Origin: an uncultured Sphingosinicella sp.
GTDB lineage: Bacteria > Pseudomonadota > Alphaproteobacteria > Sphingomonadales > Sphingomonadaceae
Direction: 5' to 3'
DNA length: 22,971 nucleotides
NCBI GenBank assembly: GCA_946886275.1
Contig: CAMPIH010000016.1
Coordinates: 1-22,971, forward strand
Shown here in pieces: positions 7,440-13,866 of the stretch (its first letter is position 1; each line of letters starts with the position of its first letter). Made by a program: the position numbers and the translations under genes. Under the pieces are notes generated by a model. It searched no databases and was not told the origin of the DNA. It saw only the letters and a program-made list of their open reading frames with translations.

Positions 7440-9083
7440 TCAGCCCATCTCCTCGGCAGCACCCAGAGGCTTCAATTCGCCGGACAAGGCCGAATCCCTG
7501 AGCGCGAATTTCTGGACCTTTCCGGAACCGGTCAGCGGCAGAGCCTCGACCAGGAACCAGGTCGACGGCGTCTTTTGCGGCGCGAGCAGGGCGCGGACAT
7601 GTCCCTTGAGCTCGTCCGCGGCCGGCGGCTCGGCGCCCGGCGCGACCCGGACGGCGGCGGCGACGATCTCGCCCCAATGGGGATCGGGAAGACCGAACAC
7701 CGCGGCTTCGGCCACGGCCGGATGGCGGAGCAGTTCGGCCTCGATCTCGGCCGGGTAGATATTCTCTCCGCCGCGGATGATCATGTCGCTCAGCCGGCCG
7801 GTGACCCGGACGTAGAGCTCGTCGTCCATCGTGCCGAGATCGCCGGTGCGAAGCCAGCCGTCGGCGAGCAGGGTCTTCGCCGTCGCCTCGGGCTGGCCGT
7901 AATAGCCGAGCATCGCCTGGTAGCCGCGCGCCTGGATCTCGCCCTCGACACTGACCGGAAGGGTCTCGCCCGTCGCCGGATCGGCGATCCTGACCTCGAC
8001 CTGGGGCAGAGGCCGGCCGACCGTCTCAGATTTCGCGGTCGGCGGATCGTCATGAGCGGTCTGGCAGACGATCGGGCTCAGCTCCGTCTGGCCGTAGACG
8101 GTCATCGGGCTGAAGCCGAATTCCTCCTCCAGCCGGCGGCGAAGCTCCGGAGCGACGAGCGAGCCGCCGGAGAGCGTGGCCCGAAGGCTCGACAGGCCAA
8201 ATCGGCTGTGGCGCTGCTGCTCGAGCAGCGCCACGAACATGGTCGGGACTCCGCTGAGGATGGCGGCGCGCTCCCGTTCCACCGCGGCGAGGATGAGGGC
8301 CGGATCGAACATCACGGGGAGCACGAGGGTCGACAGGGTGGTGACGCAGCCGAGCACGCCGAGCACCGAGCCGGCGGTGTGGAACAAGGGCATCGGCATG
8401 ACGACGACGTCCCGGTCCTGGCCCAAACGGGCGGCGACGAAGGCGGCGTTGGTGACGAGCCCCTCATGGTGGAGCAGAGCGCCCTTCGGCTGGCCGGTCG
8501 TGCCCGAAGTGAACTGGATCTGCGCCGGCGAACGCGCCCCCACCTGCGGAAGATCGCCCCGGGCCGGCGCCGCCATCAGAGCAGGCCAGTTCGAAAGGCT
8601 GATCGTCTCGCCGACCTCGTCCGCGACGGCCGCGGCGATCGCGGCCATGTCGCTGCCGCGAAAGGCGTCGACATGGATCAGGGCGCGCGCCTTCGACTGG
8701 CGAAGGACGTGACGAAGCTCACTCTCGCGAAGCGCGGGATTGGCGGTCACCAGGACGATCCCGGCGAGCGCGGCGCCATATTGGAGGATCACCCATTCCG
8801 GAAGGTTAGGCGCCCACAGGCAGATCCGGTCGCCCGGCGCAAATCGCTCGAGAAGGAAGGAAGCGCAGAGCTCGGCGTCGGCGAGCAGCGCCCGATAGGT
8901 CCAGCGCCGATCGGTCGCATCGGCCCCGGTGAGGGAAGCGAATCCGGGCGGCGCGAGCTCGACCATGGCGGTGGAGTCGGCGGCGAGATCGGCGGCGCGG
9001 CGAAGCGCGTCGCCGGCGGTCATCGACAGGATCGGCACGCTCCGATCCGCCGCCGCATAGGACATCCGGGTCCATTCGGTCAT
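7440..9083 (-). CDS. AMP-dependent acyl-CoA synthetase/ligase (ANL superfamily)
   Basis: A 547-residue adenylate-forming enzyme that would activate a carboxylic acid with ATP and transfer it to CoA. Motifs in order: the P-loop FTSGTTGQPKG (~190-200), the adenine-pocket YGQTE (~330), GWLRTGDLG (~409-416) with the ribose-binding Asp, the hinge GRLSDMIIRGGENIYP (~428-443), and the catalytic Lys in LTGSGKVQKFALRD (~521). Length and motif spacing fit medium/long-chain or aryl acyl-CoA ligases (FadD/3-methylmercaptopropionyl-CoA ligase-like); the substrate is not evident. ATG at 9083 follows GGGGAAGG. It is divergent from a crotonase, 113 bases apart, which suggests a shared catabolic step: activation then modification of the acyl-CoA. 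Confidence 0.93.
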   Translation of the reverse strand: MTEWTRMSYAAADRSVPILSMTAGDALRRAADLAADSTAMVELAPPGFASLTGADATDRRWTYRALLADAELCASFLLERFAPGDRICLWAPNLPEWVILQYGAALAGIVLVTANPALRESELRHVLRQSKARALIHVDAFRGSDMAAIAAAVADEVGETISLSNWPALMAAPARGDLPQVGARSPAQIQFTSGTTGQPKGALLHHEGLVTNAAFVAARLGQDRDVVVMPMPLFHTAGSVLGVLGCVTTLSTLVLPVMFDPALILAAVERERAAILSGVPTMFVALLEQQRHSRFGLSSLRATLSGGSLVAPELRRRLEEEFGFSPMTVYGQTELSPIVCQTAHDDPPTAKSETVGRPLPQVEVRIADPATGETLPVSVEGEIQARGYQAMLGYYGQPEATAKTLLADGWLRTGDLGTMDDELYVRVTGRLSDMIIRGGENIYPAEIEAELLRHPAVAEAAVFGLPDPHWGEIVAAAVRVAPGAEPPAADELKGHVRALLAPQKTPSTWFLVEALPLTGSGKVQKFALRDSALSGELKPLGAAEEMG

Positions 9084-9137
9084 TCAGGCCTTCCCCACCG
9101 CAGATGAGGAGCGCACGGTCTGCCGGCCTGCTTGCTC

Positions 9138-9173
9138 TGTCAACTAAAGCTGCGGACCGATAGGCACTGGTCC
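9138..9173. promoter_or_regulatory. Possible shared control region between the ligase and crotonase genes
   Basis: The 113-base divergent gap holds TTGACA on the minus strand (9143-9138), a good -35 facing the ligase, although the -10 seventeen bases on (GACCGT) is poor. An inverted repeat GGACC-N10-GGTCC lies at 9154-9173 just before the crotonase, 23 bases upstream of its start. A regulator site is plausible but not supported by a known consensus. Confidence 0.3.
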
Positions 9174-9196
9174 AGTCGAACTGCCGAGGTGACGAA

Positions 9197-10099
9197 ATGC
9201 CCGAATATACGACGCTCCGGATCGATCAGGATCCGGCCCATCCCCGGATCGCCCGGCTGCTGCTCAACCGGCCCGAGCGGCTCAACGCGATCAACGAGGC
9301 CATGCCGGGAGAGATAAGGGCCGCGGTCGAATGGGCCGAAGCGAGCGACGAGGTCCACGTCATCATCCTCGAAGGCGCCGGCAAGGGCTTTTGCGGCGGC
9401 TACGACCTTGCCGAATATGCGCAAGGGACGGACGACCATCCGTGCCAGCAGGAGCGCGAGCCGTGGGACCCGATGGTGGACTATGCCCATATGAAGCGAA
9501 ACACCGAGGACTTCATGGCGCTGTGGCGGTCGGCCAAACCGACCATCGCCAAGGTGCACGGCGCCGCCGTCGCCGGCGGCAGCGACATCGCCTTGTGCTG
9601 CGACCTGCTCGTCATGGCCGAGGATGCCCGGATCGGCTACATGCCGACCCGGGTCTGGGGCTGCCCGACGACGGCGATGTGGACCTACCGGCTCGGTCCC
9701 GCGCGCGCCAAGCAATTGATGTTCACCGGCGACGTGATCGACGGCCGAACCGCCGCCGACTGGGGCCTCGCCAACATCGTCGCCCCGGCCGAAGAGCTCG
9801 ACTCCGCGGCGCTCGCTCTGGCGCAGCGGATCGCCGGCGTGCCGCGAAACCATCTCGCCATGCACAAGATGGTCGTCAACCAGGTGATGCTGAACATGGG
9901 GATCGAGCAGTCGCAGATGATGGCGACCCTTTTCGACGGAATCACCCGCCACAATCCGGAAGGGCTGTGGTTCCGCCGCCTCGCCCAGGCCGAGGGTTTC
10001 AAGGCGGCGGTCGCCTGGCGCGACAGCGGCCGGCCGATCCCCGAAGGCGACGAGGCCCGCGCGCTCGCAGCGGAGTTGAAGAAAGGAAGGAACGGCTAG
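9197..10099 (+). CDS. Crotonase / enoyl-CoA hydratase superfamily protein with altered catalytic positions
   Basis: A 300-residue crotonase-fold protein. The N-terminal [20 protein letters not shown], the first oxyanion-hole loop [11 protein letters not shown] (~65-74) and the second, [20 protein letters not shown] (~122-141), are all clear. The two catalytic glutamates of classical enoyl-CoA hydratase (Glu144 and Glu164 in the rat enzyme) appear to be Asp130 and a non-acidic residue in [12 protein letters not shown] (~147-157). It may therefore be an isomerase, hydrolase or lyase of the superfamily rather than a hydratase. An insert of ~25 residues ([20 protein letters not shown]) follows the first loop. 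The ATG at 9197 has an excellent GAGGTGA upstream. It is divergent from the acyl-CoA ligase, a likely functional partner. Confidence 0.9.
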   Translation: MPEYTTLRIDQDPAHPRIARLLLNRPERLNAINEAMPGEIRAAVEWAEASDEVHVIILEGAGKGFCGGYDLAEYAQGTDDHPCQQEREPWDPMVDYAHMKRNTEDFMALWRSAKPTIAKVHGAAVAGGSDIALCCDLLVMAEDARIGYMPTRVWGCPTTAMWTYRLGPARAKQLMFTGDVIDGRTAADWGLANIVAPAEELDSAALALAQRIAGVPRNHLAMHKMVVNQVMLNMGIEQSQMMATLFDGITRHNPEGLWFRRLAQAEGFKAAVAWRDSGRPIPEGDEARALAAELKKGRNG

Positions 10100-10231
10100 G
10101 CCCCCGCGGGAACGTGCAGTCTCGTAATCGGGCCCCTTCGTCCCCATCTATGGGTCATCACCCGCGTTCTTTCCGCAAGCGCCCTGTGACAGAGAGACGA
10201 TCGCGCTCTCGCTTGCACAAGGAGGGGCGAC

Positions 10232-10504
10232 ATGATCGAACAGACCCGTTGGCTCGAACGCAAAAGGTCGGCCTCGAAGACGGCGCGAAACGCGATGACT
10301 TCCCCGTCGCGCCTCATTCACGACGATCTCGCCGGGCGCTATAGCCTCAAGGCTGCCTTGTGTCCGCCCTTCATGCTCCCCCGATCCGCGCCTTCCACCG
10401 AAGGCGAGCGGGCAGCGCTTCAGATCCCCCCTCCCCGCCCGGACAAGCCGCGAAAGCCGCCGACGATCCGGGATTCGGACAAGCCCCAAGGTGAGAGACG
10501 ATGA
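10232..10504 (+). CDS. Small basic hypothetical protein, first gene of a micro-gene operon
   Basis: A 90-residue protein that I do not recognise. It is rich in Arg, Lys, Pro and Ser. The N-terminal half has an amphipathic basic segment (TRWLERKRSASKTARNAM); the C-terminal half is Pro-rich and looks disordered (PPPRPDKPRKPPTIRD). No signal peptide or membrane helix is seen. Support for it being real is the very strong ribosome binding site AAGGAGGGG placed 5 bases before the ATG, and the 4-base ATGA overlap with the next small gene. It could be a nucleic-acid-binding or scaffold protein, but this is only a compositional guess. The 132 bases upstream, after the crotonase, hold no clear promoter or terminator. 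Confidence 0.6.
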   Translation: MIEQTRWLERKRSASKTARNAMTSPSRLIHDDLAGRYSLKAALCPPFMLPRSAPSTEGERAALQIPPPRPDKPRKPPTIRDSDKPQGERR

Positions 10505-10773
10505 GCGCCCGTTTCGCCTTCCGGAAGGCCAGGCTCAGCGGGCCCGTCCTCTCGAGCCGTCAATCCGCTCGCCAGGGCTCCGCCGTGAGGTCGGCGGCGA
10601 CCGCTCTTCGGGACAAGGACGCCGTTCGGGCCTTTCTCAACACCTGGCATGACGGCCTCAGCGGCCGGCCGCTGGACGTCGCCGTCGCAAGCGATGCCGG
10701 CCTGGAGGCGGTGGAAGCGGCGCTCGCCGCCGCGGCCGCCCCGGCTTGTGGCGGACCCGGAGGCGATTCGTGA
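10501..10773 (+). CDS. Small protein resembling the Xre/MbcA/ParS toxin-binding domain (DUF2384)
   Basis: A 90-residue protein. The segment from residue ~36, DKDAVRAFLNTWHDGLSGRP followed by LDVAVASDAGLEAVEAAL, follows the pattern of the DUF2384 domain of MbcA/ParS/Xre antitoxins: a helix, then F/WL-x-T, a loop ending in (L)xGRxPLD, then a helix ending with xVExxL. In those antitoxins this region binds a RES-type toxin. Here there is no N-terminal Xre helix-turn-helix, only a basic tail (ARFAFRKARLSG), and no RES toxin is in the window. The ATG overlaps the stop of the preceding gene (ATGA) and follows AAGGTGAGAG; the stop overlaps the next gene (GTGA). Recognition is by pattern only, so the family assignment is moderate. 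Confidence 0.6.
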   Translation: MSARFAFRKARLSGPVLSSRQSARQGSAVRSAATALRDKDAVRAFLNTWHDGLSGRPLDVAVASDAGLEAVEAALAAAAAPACGGPGGDS

Positions 10774-10922
10774 CCCTCCACGAACTCTTCGGCCGCCACG
10801 TTGCGGATCTCAAGGACAGCCATTGGGATCAGGGCAATTTCGTCAGCCGCTGCACGACCTGCGGCCGGCCGATGGTGAAGCTGCCGGGCCTGGACTGGCA
10901 GCTCCGGTCGAAGGCCCACTGA
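10770..10922 (+). CDS. 50-residue CxxC micro-protein
   Basis: A 50-residue protein starting at GTG 10770, overlapping the preceding stop by 4 bases and preceded by GGAGG. The sequence has an amphipathic N-terminal helix (LHELFGRHVADLKDSHWD), then a CTTCGRPM knuckle with C28 and C31, then LPGLDWQLR. One CxxC pair plus nearby His residues could bind metal alone or as a dimer, as in half zinc ribbons. I do not recognise a characterised homologue. It is too short for most gene finders, but the coupling, ribosome binding site and CxxC motif support it. Confidence 0.6.
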   Translation: MTLHELFGRHVADLKDSHWDQGNFVSRCTTCGRPMVKLPGLDWQLRSKAH

Positions 10923-10924
10923 AG

Positions 10925-11029
10925 GTGGACAGAGCCGCACCCACGTCGATCAGGGCGCTCGCTTATGCCGCAGCCGCCTTTGCGGTCGCGCTGCCCCTGA
11001 TGATCCTGTCCTACAAGCTGATCTTCTAG
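10925..11029 (+). CDS. 34-residue single-pass membrane micro-protein
   Basis: From a GTG at 10925, three bases after the previous stop, the frame encodes 34 residues: a short polar N terminus (MDRAAPTSIR) and one hydrophobic helix (ALAYAAAAFAVALPLMILSY) ending KLIF. A membrane micro-protein is the simplest reading. The ribosome binding site is weak, and coupling to the preceding gene would be needed. The same frame is open further upstream, overlapping the two preceding genes, so another start cannot be excluded. It ends 18 bases before the convergent acr3 stop. Confidence 0.42.
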   Translation: MDRAAPTSIRALAYAAAAFAVALPLMILSYKLIF

Positions 11030-11047
11030 GAGAAGCCGCCGGGCGCG

Positions 11048-12151
11048 TCACGCCGGCGCCCGCCGCTCGTACCAGCCTTTGCTCCTCTTCACGATTCCGA
11101 CGACGGAGAGCATCACCGGGACCTCGACGAGGACTCCGACGACGGTGGCGAGCGCCGCGCCCGAATTGATCCCGAACAAAGAGATGGCGGCGGCGACCGC
11201 GAGCTCGAAGAAGTTCGAGGCCCCGATCAAAGCGGCCGGCGCCGCGACGCACCAGGCGACTCCGAAACGGCGGCTGAGCCAGTAGGCGAGACCGGCGTTG
11301 AAATAGACCTGGATGAGGATCGGCACGGCGAGAAGGGCGATCACCAGCGGCGCGTCGAGTATCTGTTCGCCCTGGAACCCGAAGAGGAGGACGAGGGTCG
11401 TCAGGAGAGCGACGAGCGAGATCGGCCCAAGCCTCTTCGACAATGCGTCCAGCCCCCTCTGCCCCCCGCTGCCGAGCACGGCCCGGCGAAGCAGCTGGGC
11501 GATGACCACCGGGATGAGGATGTAGAGCAGGACCGAGAGGAACAGCGTGTCCCAGGGGACGGTGATCGCGGCGACTCCCAGGAGGAGCCCGACGATCGGC
11601 GCGAAGGCGAACACCATGATGAGGTCGTTGAGGGCGACCTGGCTCAACGTGTAATTGGGCTCGCCGTCGCACAGGTTCGACCAGACGAACACCATCGCCG
11701 TGCAGGGCGCCGCGGCGAGGATGATCAGGCCGGCGATGTAGGACGGGATCTCGTTCGCCGGCAGCAAAGGCGCAAACAGCCAGCCGATGAAGAAGGCGGC
11801 CAGGGCGGCCATCGAGAAGGGCTTCACCGCCCAGTTGATGAAGAGCGTGACCCCGACGCCTTTCCAATGCTGCCGGACCGAGCCGAGCGCGCCGAAATCG
11901 ATCTTGAGCAGCATCGGGATGATCATCAGCCAGATGAGGATCGCGACGGGCAGGTTGACCCGCGCGACCTCGGCCGAGGCGATCAGCGCGAACAGGCCCG
12001 GGAAGACCGAGCCGAGCGCGATCCCGACGGCGATGCAGAGCGCCACCCACAGGCTGAGACTGCGCTCGAAGAGGCTGATGGCGGGCCTCGCCGGCGCGGG
12101 CGCCGGGACTGTTCCCAGCTCGCCGCGCCGGCCCGATCGAACCAGGCTCAC
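11048..12151 (-). CDS. acr3: Arsenite efflux transporter, Acr3 family
   Basis: A 367-residue inner membrane permease with about ten hydrophobic helices (first at ~29-58). The two family-defining positions are present: C150 in LAAAPCTAMVFVWSNLC and E316 in ASNFFELAVAAA. Acr3 exports trivalent arsenite (and sometimes antimonite) using the proton gradient and is distinct from ArsB. The start is a GTG at 12151 that overlaps the arsI stop by 4 bases (GTGA); residues 1-25 are a polar cytosolic tail. It is the last gene of arsR-arsI-acr3, downstream of the operator/promoter at 12969-13035. Its stop faces the micro-gene operon across 18 bases. Confidence 0.95.
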   Translation of the reverse strand: MSLVRSGRRGELGTVPAPAPARPAISLFERSLSLWVALCIAVGIALGSVFPGLFALIASAEVARVNLPVAILIWLMIIPMLLKIDFGALGSVRQHWKGVGVTLFINWAVKPFSMAALAAFFIGWLFAPLLPANEIPSYIAGLIILAAAPCTAMVFVWSNLCDGEPNYTLSQVALNDLIMVFAFAPIVGLLLGVAAITVPWDTLFLSVLLYILIPVVIAQLLRRAVLGSGGQRGLDALSKRLGPISLVALLTTLVLLFGFQGEQILDAPLVIALLAVPILIQVYFNAGLAYWLSRRFGVAWCVAAPAALIGASNFFELAVAAAISLFGINSGAALATVVGVLVEVPVMLSVVGIVKRSKGWYERRAPA

Positions 12152-12603
12152 GCCGCCTTCACCGCCGCCGGGATGCAGCATTTGTCGTCGGCGAGATTGG
12201 CGCCGAGCGTGCCGAGCTCGGGGCTGTCGCCATAGCTGGTGGCTTCGCCGTCGGTGTAGAAGGCCTCCCAGACGATCCCGTCCGGATCGGCGACCCAGCT
12301 TTTCTCGCTCTTCGCGTAGCAGCAGGTCGTCCGCCCTTCCTCGAGCACCGGCCGATCGGCGGCGCGAAGCTGGCCATAGACCGAACCGAGCTCCTCGACG
12401 CTCTCGGCCTGGATGCCGAGATGCTCGATGCCCTTTTTGGCGTGATTGCCGGCGGAGATGGCGAAATTGACGCGCGGATCCTCGAGCATCCACTTCGCAT
12501 AATCCGGCTTCTGGACGGTCGGATCGGCCCCGAACAGGGTCGAGTAGAATTGGATCGAGCGGTCGAGGTCGGCGACGCCGACATGGACGTGAAGTCGCTT
12601 CAT
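12148..12603 (-). CDS. arsI: ArsI-type C-As lyase (ArsI/CadI family VOC metalloenzyme)
   Basis: A 151-residue VOC-fold dioxygenase of the ArsI/CadI family. ArsI cleaves the carbon-arsenic bond of trivalent methylated and aromatic arsenicals (such as methylarsenite), giving inorganic arsenite, and uses Fe(II) and O2. Visible features are the vicinal cysteine pair C94-C95 in RTTCCYAKSEKSWV that binds the trivalent arsenic, H5/H7 at the N terminus, H61 in GIEHLGIQAES, and E113 in DPDGIVWEAFYTDGEA as the VOC metal-ligand positions, plus a C-terminal DDKCC. The ATG at 12603 overlaps the arsR stop (ATGA), and its stop overlaps acr3 (GTGA). Pairing with Acr3 makes sense because the product must be exported. 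Confidence 0.92.
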   Translation of the reverse strand: MKRLHVHVGVADLDRSIQFYSTLFGADPTVQKPDYAKWMLEDPRVNFAISAGNHAKKGIEHLGIQAESVEELGSVYGQLRAADRPVLEEGRTTCCYAKSEKSWVADPDGIVWEAFYTDGEATSYGDSPELGTLGANLADDKCCIPAAVKAA

Positions 12604-12953
12604 GCTTTCTTCCTTTGCTTCTGAGGTGCCATGGTGACGGGAGAGTCCTGAGCGCTCGGCGCGCAGGCGGATCCGGCGCAGCAATTCTCGGTGAGGAAGC
12701 CGACCAGCGCGTTCATCGCACCATAGTCGGCCGAATAGATGAGCGACCGGCTCTGCCGCTGCTGGCCGATCAGGCCGGCGCGGTGGAGATGGGCCAGATG
12801 GAAGGAGAGCGAGCTGTTGGGCACGCCCAGGGCCTCGGCGATCGCCCCGGCCGCCATCCCTTCCGGCCCTGCCTGGACGAGCAGCCGGAAGATGGCGAGG
12901 CGATGTTCCTGGGCGAGCGAGCCCAGGGCGGCGATGGCGTCGGTCGAGTTCAC
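12600..12953 (-). CDS. arsR: ArsR-family arsenic-responsive repressor
   Basis: A 117-residue winged-helix repressor. The recognition helix region is GVPNSSLSFHLAHLHRAGLI (~43-62), followed by the wing (GQQRQSRSLIYS). It lacks the CxC motif of E. coli ArsR in the DNA-binding helix; instead it has C91, C92 and C97 in TENCCAGSAC, like the As(III)-site of the Acidithiobacillus-type ArsR, which uses a CC pair plus a later Cys. Arsenite or methylarsenite binding should release DNA. The start is GTG at 12953 with GAGGAAG upstream. It heads the operon and sits just downstream of two operator-like dyads, consistent with autoregulation. Confidence 0.94.
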   Translation of the reverse strand: MNSTDAIAALGSLAQEHRLAIFRLLVQAGPEGMAAGAIAEALGVPNSSLSFHLAHLHRAGLIGQQRQSRSLIYSADYGAMNALVGFLTENCCAGSACAPSAQDSPVTMAPQKQRKKA

Positions 12954-12968
12954 GAGCGCTTCCTCACG

Positions 12969-12986
12969 TTTCGATGATCATGGAAA
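12969..12986. promoter_or_regulatory. Proximal ArsR operator
   Basis: TTTCGATGATCATGGAAA is a near-perfect dyad with an ATGATCAT core and TTTC/GAAA ends. It overlaps the -10, so bound ArsR would block RNA polymerase. It shares the TTTC-N10-GAAA plan with the distal site. Confidence 0.7.
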
Positions 12987-13011
12987 TAACCGCGAGTCGG
13001 TGGCGTGTCAA
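12983..13011 (-). promoter_or_regulatory. ars operon promoter
   Basis: On the minus strand TTGACA (13011-13006), a 17-base spacer and TATTTC (12988-12983) form a good sigma70-type promoter 30 bases upstream of the arsR GTG. The -10 overlaps the proximal operator. Confidence 0.75.
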
Positions 13012-13015
13012 CGAT

Positions 13016-13035
13016 ATTTCTACGATTATCGAAAT
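13016..13035. promoter_or_regulatory. Distal ArsR operator
   Basis: ATTTCTACGATTATCGAAAT, a second TTTC-N10-GAAA dyad just upstream of the -35 and about 48 bases from the proximal site centre to centre. It ends 34 bases from the outer spanin stop. Confidence 0.6.
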
Positions 13036-13069
13036 TACAGGCAAAAAAGGGTCGCTCCAGCGGACTCGC

Positions 13070-13321
13070 TCATCGGGTGCACGGCGCGATCAGGGCGCGG
13101 AGCACGCGTTCGTTGGCGCGCAGCTGGAGGATGATTAGGCCGAGCAGGTCGGCGGCCTGGCGGGCGTCGGCGGGAAGCGGCCCGGCCGGCGCCACCGGCG
13201 GCGGCACGTCGGCGGAGTCGACGCACGGGCGAGCGACCGGGATCTCGATCTCGGCCGGCGGCTGGCGGCAGGCGGCGAGAGCGAGGAGGCCGGCGAGCGA
13301 GGCGAGAAGGCCGCGACTCAC
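13070..13321 (-). CDS. Outer membrane spanin-like lipoprotein (Rz1-type)
   Basis: An 83-residue lipoprotein starting at GTG 13321, which overlaps the stop of the inner spanin gene by 4 bases. The signal is SRGLLASLAGLLALAAC with lipobox LAAC (C18) and Arg at +2, which favours outer membrane sorting. The mature part is Pro-rich (VPPPVAPAGPLP), as in Rz1 proteins, then a helical segment (DLLGLIILQLRANERVLRAL). In phage lysis, an Rz1 lipoprotein joins an inner-membrane Rz partner across the periplasm and fuses the membranes after murein is cut. Assignment rests on architecture and gene order, since spanins diverge too far for sequence recognition. Confidence 0.65.
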   Translation of the reverse strand: MSRGLLASLAGLLALAACRQPPAEIEIPVARPCVDSADVPPPVAPAGPLPADARQAADLLGLIILQLRANERVLRALIAPCTR

Positions 13322-13689
13322 AGCCTTTTCTCCACCTGCCGGAGCGGATCCGACAGCGGGCAATCCGGGCCTTGGCGCGGGGCGGCGGCGGACCGCTTCA
13401 ATGCACCGATCCGATCGGCTTCGTCCCTGTTGTCCCGCCGCGCGTCCCTCAGCAGCCGCTGCTGCTCGGCCGATCGCCGGCGGCTGTCGAGGCGGAGCGC
13501 TTGCGCGGCCTGGTTCGCGCGCTCGAGCCGAAGCTCGGCCAGGGCCGCCTCGCCCCGGCAGCGCTCCAGCGCCCGCTCGGCGCCAAGCCTGGCGCCATGG
13601 GTCCAGGCGGCGAACAGCAAGGCGAGGCAGGCCGTGGCCAGCTTCCAGTGGCGAAGGACGGCGAGCCCGGCGGCGATCGGGTGGAGCAT
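13318..13689 (-). CDS. Inner membrane spanin-like protein (Rz-type)
   Basis: A 123-residue type II membrane protein: a short basic N terminus, one membrane helix (~17-33, LATACLALLFAAWTHGA), then a long Arg/Ala/Glu-rich coiled coil (~35-105, for example ALERCRGEAALAELRLERAN) and a short tail (CPLSDPLRQVEKRL). This is the layout of Rz inner spanins. The ATG at 13689 follows AAAGGG, 12 bases after the holin-like gene. The next gene is a small Pro-rich lipoprotein overlapping by 4 bases, as expected of a two-component spanin pair. Function is inferred from topology and neighbours. Confidence 0.68.
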   Translation of the reverse strand: MLHPIAAGLAVLRHWKLATACLALLFAAWTHGARLGAERALERCRGEAALAELRLERANQAAQALRLDSRRRSAEQQRLLRDARRDNRDEADRIGALKRSAAAPRQGPDCPLSDPLRQVEKRL

Positions 13690-13701
13690 GTCGAGACCCT
13701 T

Positions 13702-13866
13702 TCAAACTTTGGTCGGTTCGGGGATGAGGGCGCCGACGATGCCGACGGCGATGAACAGCCAGGAATAAGGCGACGGCAGAGCGGCGCCGCCGGCGATTCC
13801 GACGCCGATCGCCGCCCAAGTGCTTTTCTCGCCCAGCCGGGCCTTGAGGAATTGCAACGCCTTCAT
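13702..13866 (-). CDS. Holin-like small membrane protein
   Basis: A 54-residue protein beginning at ATG 13866, overlapping the endolysin stop by 4 bases (ATGA). A short amphipathic N-terminal helix (KALQFLKARLGEKSTW) is followed by two hydrophobic stretches, AAIGVGIAGGAAL (~18-30) and YSWLFIAVGIVGALI (~34-48), and a charged tail. The LGEKSTW segment just before the first membrane stretch is found in several small phage holin-type proteins. Its place between endolysin and spanins supports a role in making inner-membrane holes or depolarising the membrane so that the leaderless endolysin can escape. It is shorter than typical holins, so the call is moderate. Confidence 0.65.
   Translation of the reverse strand: MKALQFLKARLGEKSTWAAIGVGIAGGAALPSPYSWLFIAVGIVGALIPEPTKV

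Noticed and set aside
7416..9107. Long open frame antisense to the acyl-CoA ligase (563 codons), and similar long frames opposite the kinase and DUF418 genes.
   Set aside because: GC-rich codon bias on the true strand keeps the opposite strand free of stops; these frames have no recognisable domains and fully overlap genes with clear motifs.
13043..13070. T6 run on the minus strand after weak AGCG/CGCT pairing, as a possible terminator behind the outer spanin.
   Set aside because: The stem is only 4 bp and sits about 10 bases from the T-run, which is not a credible intrinsic terminator.
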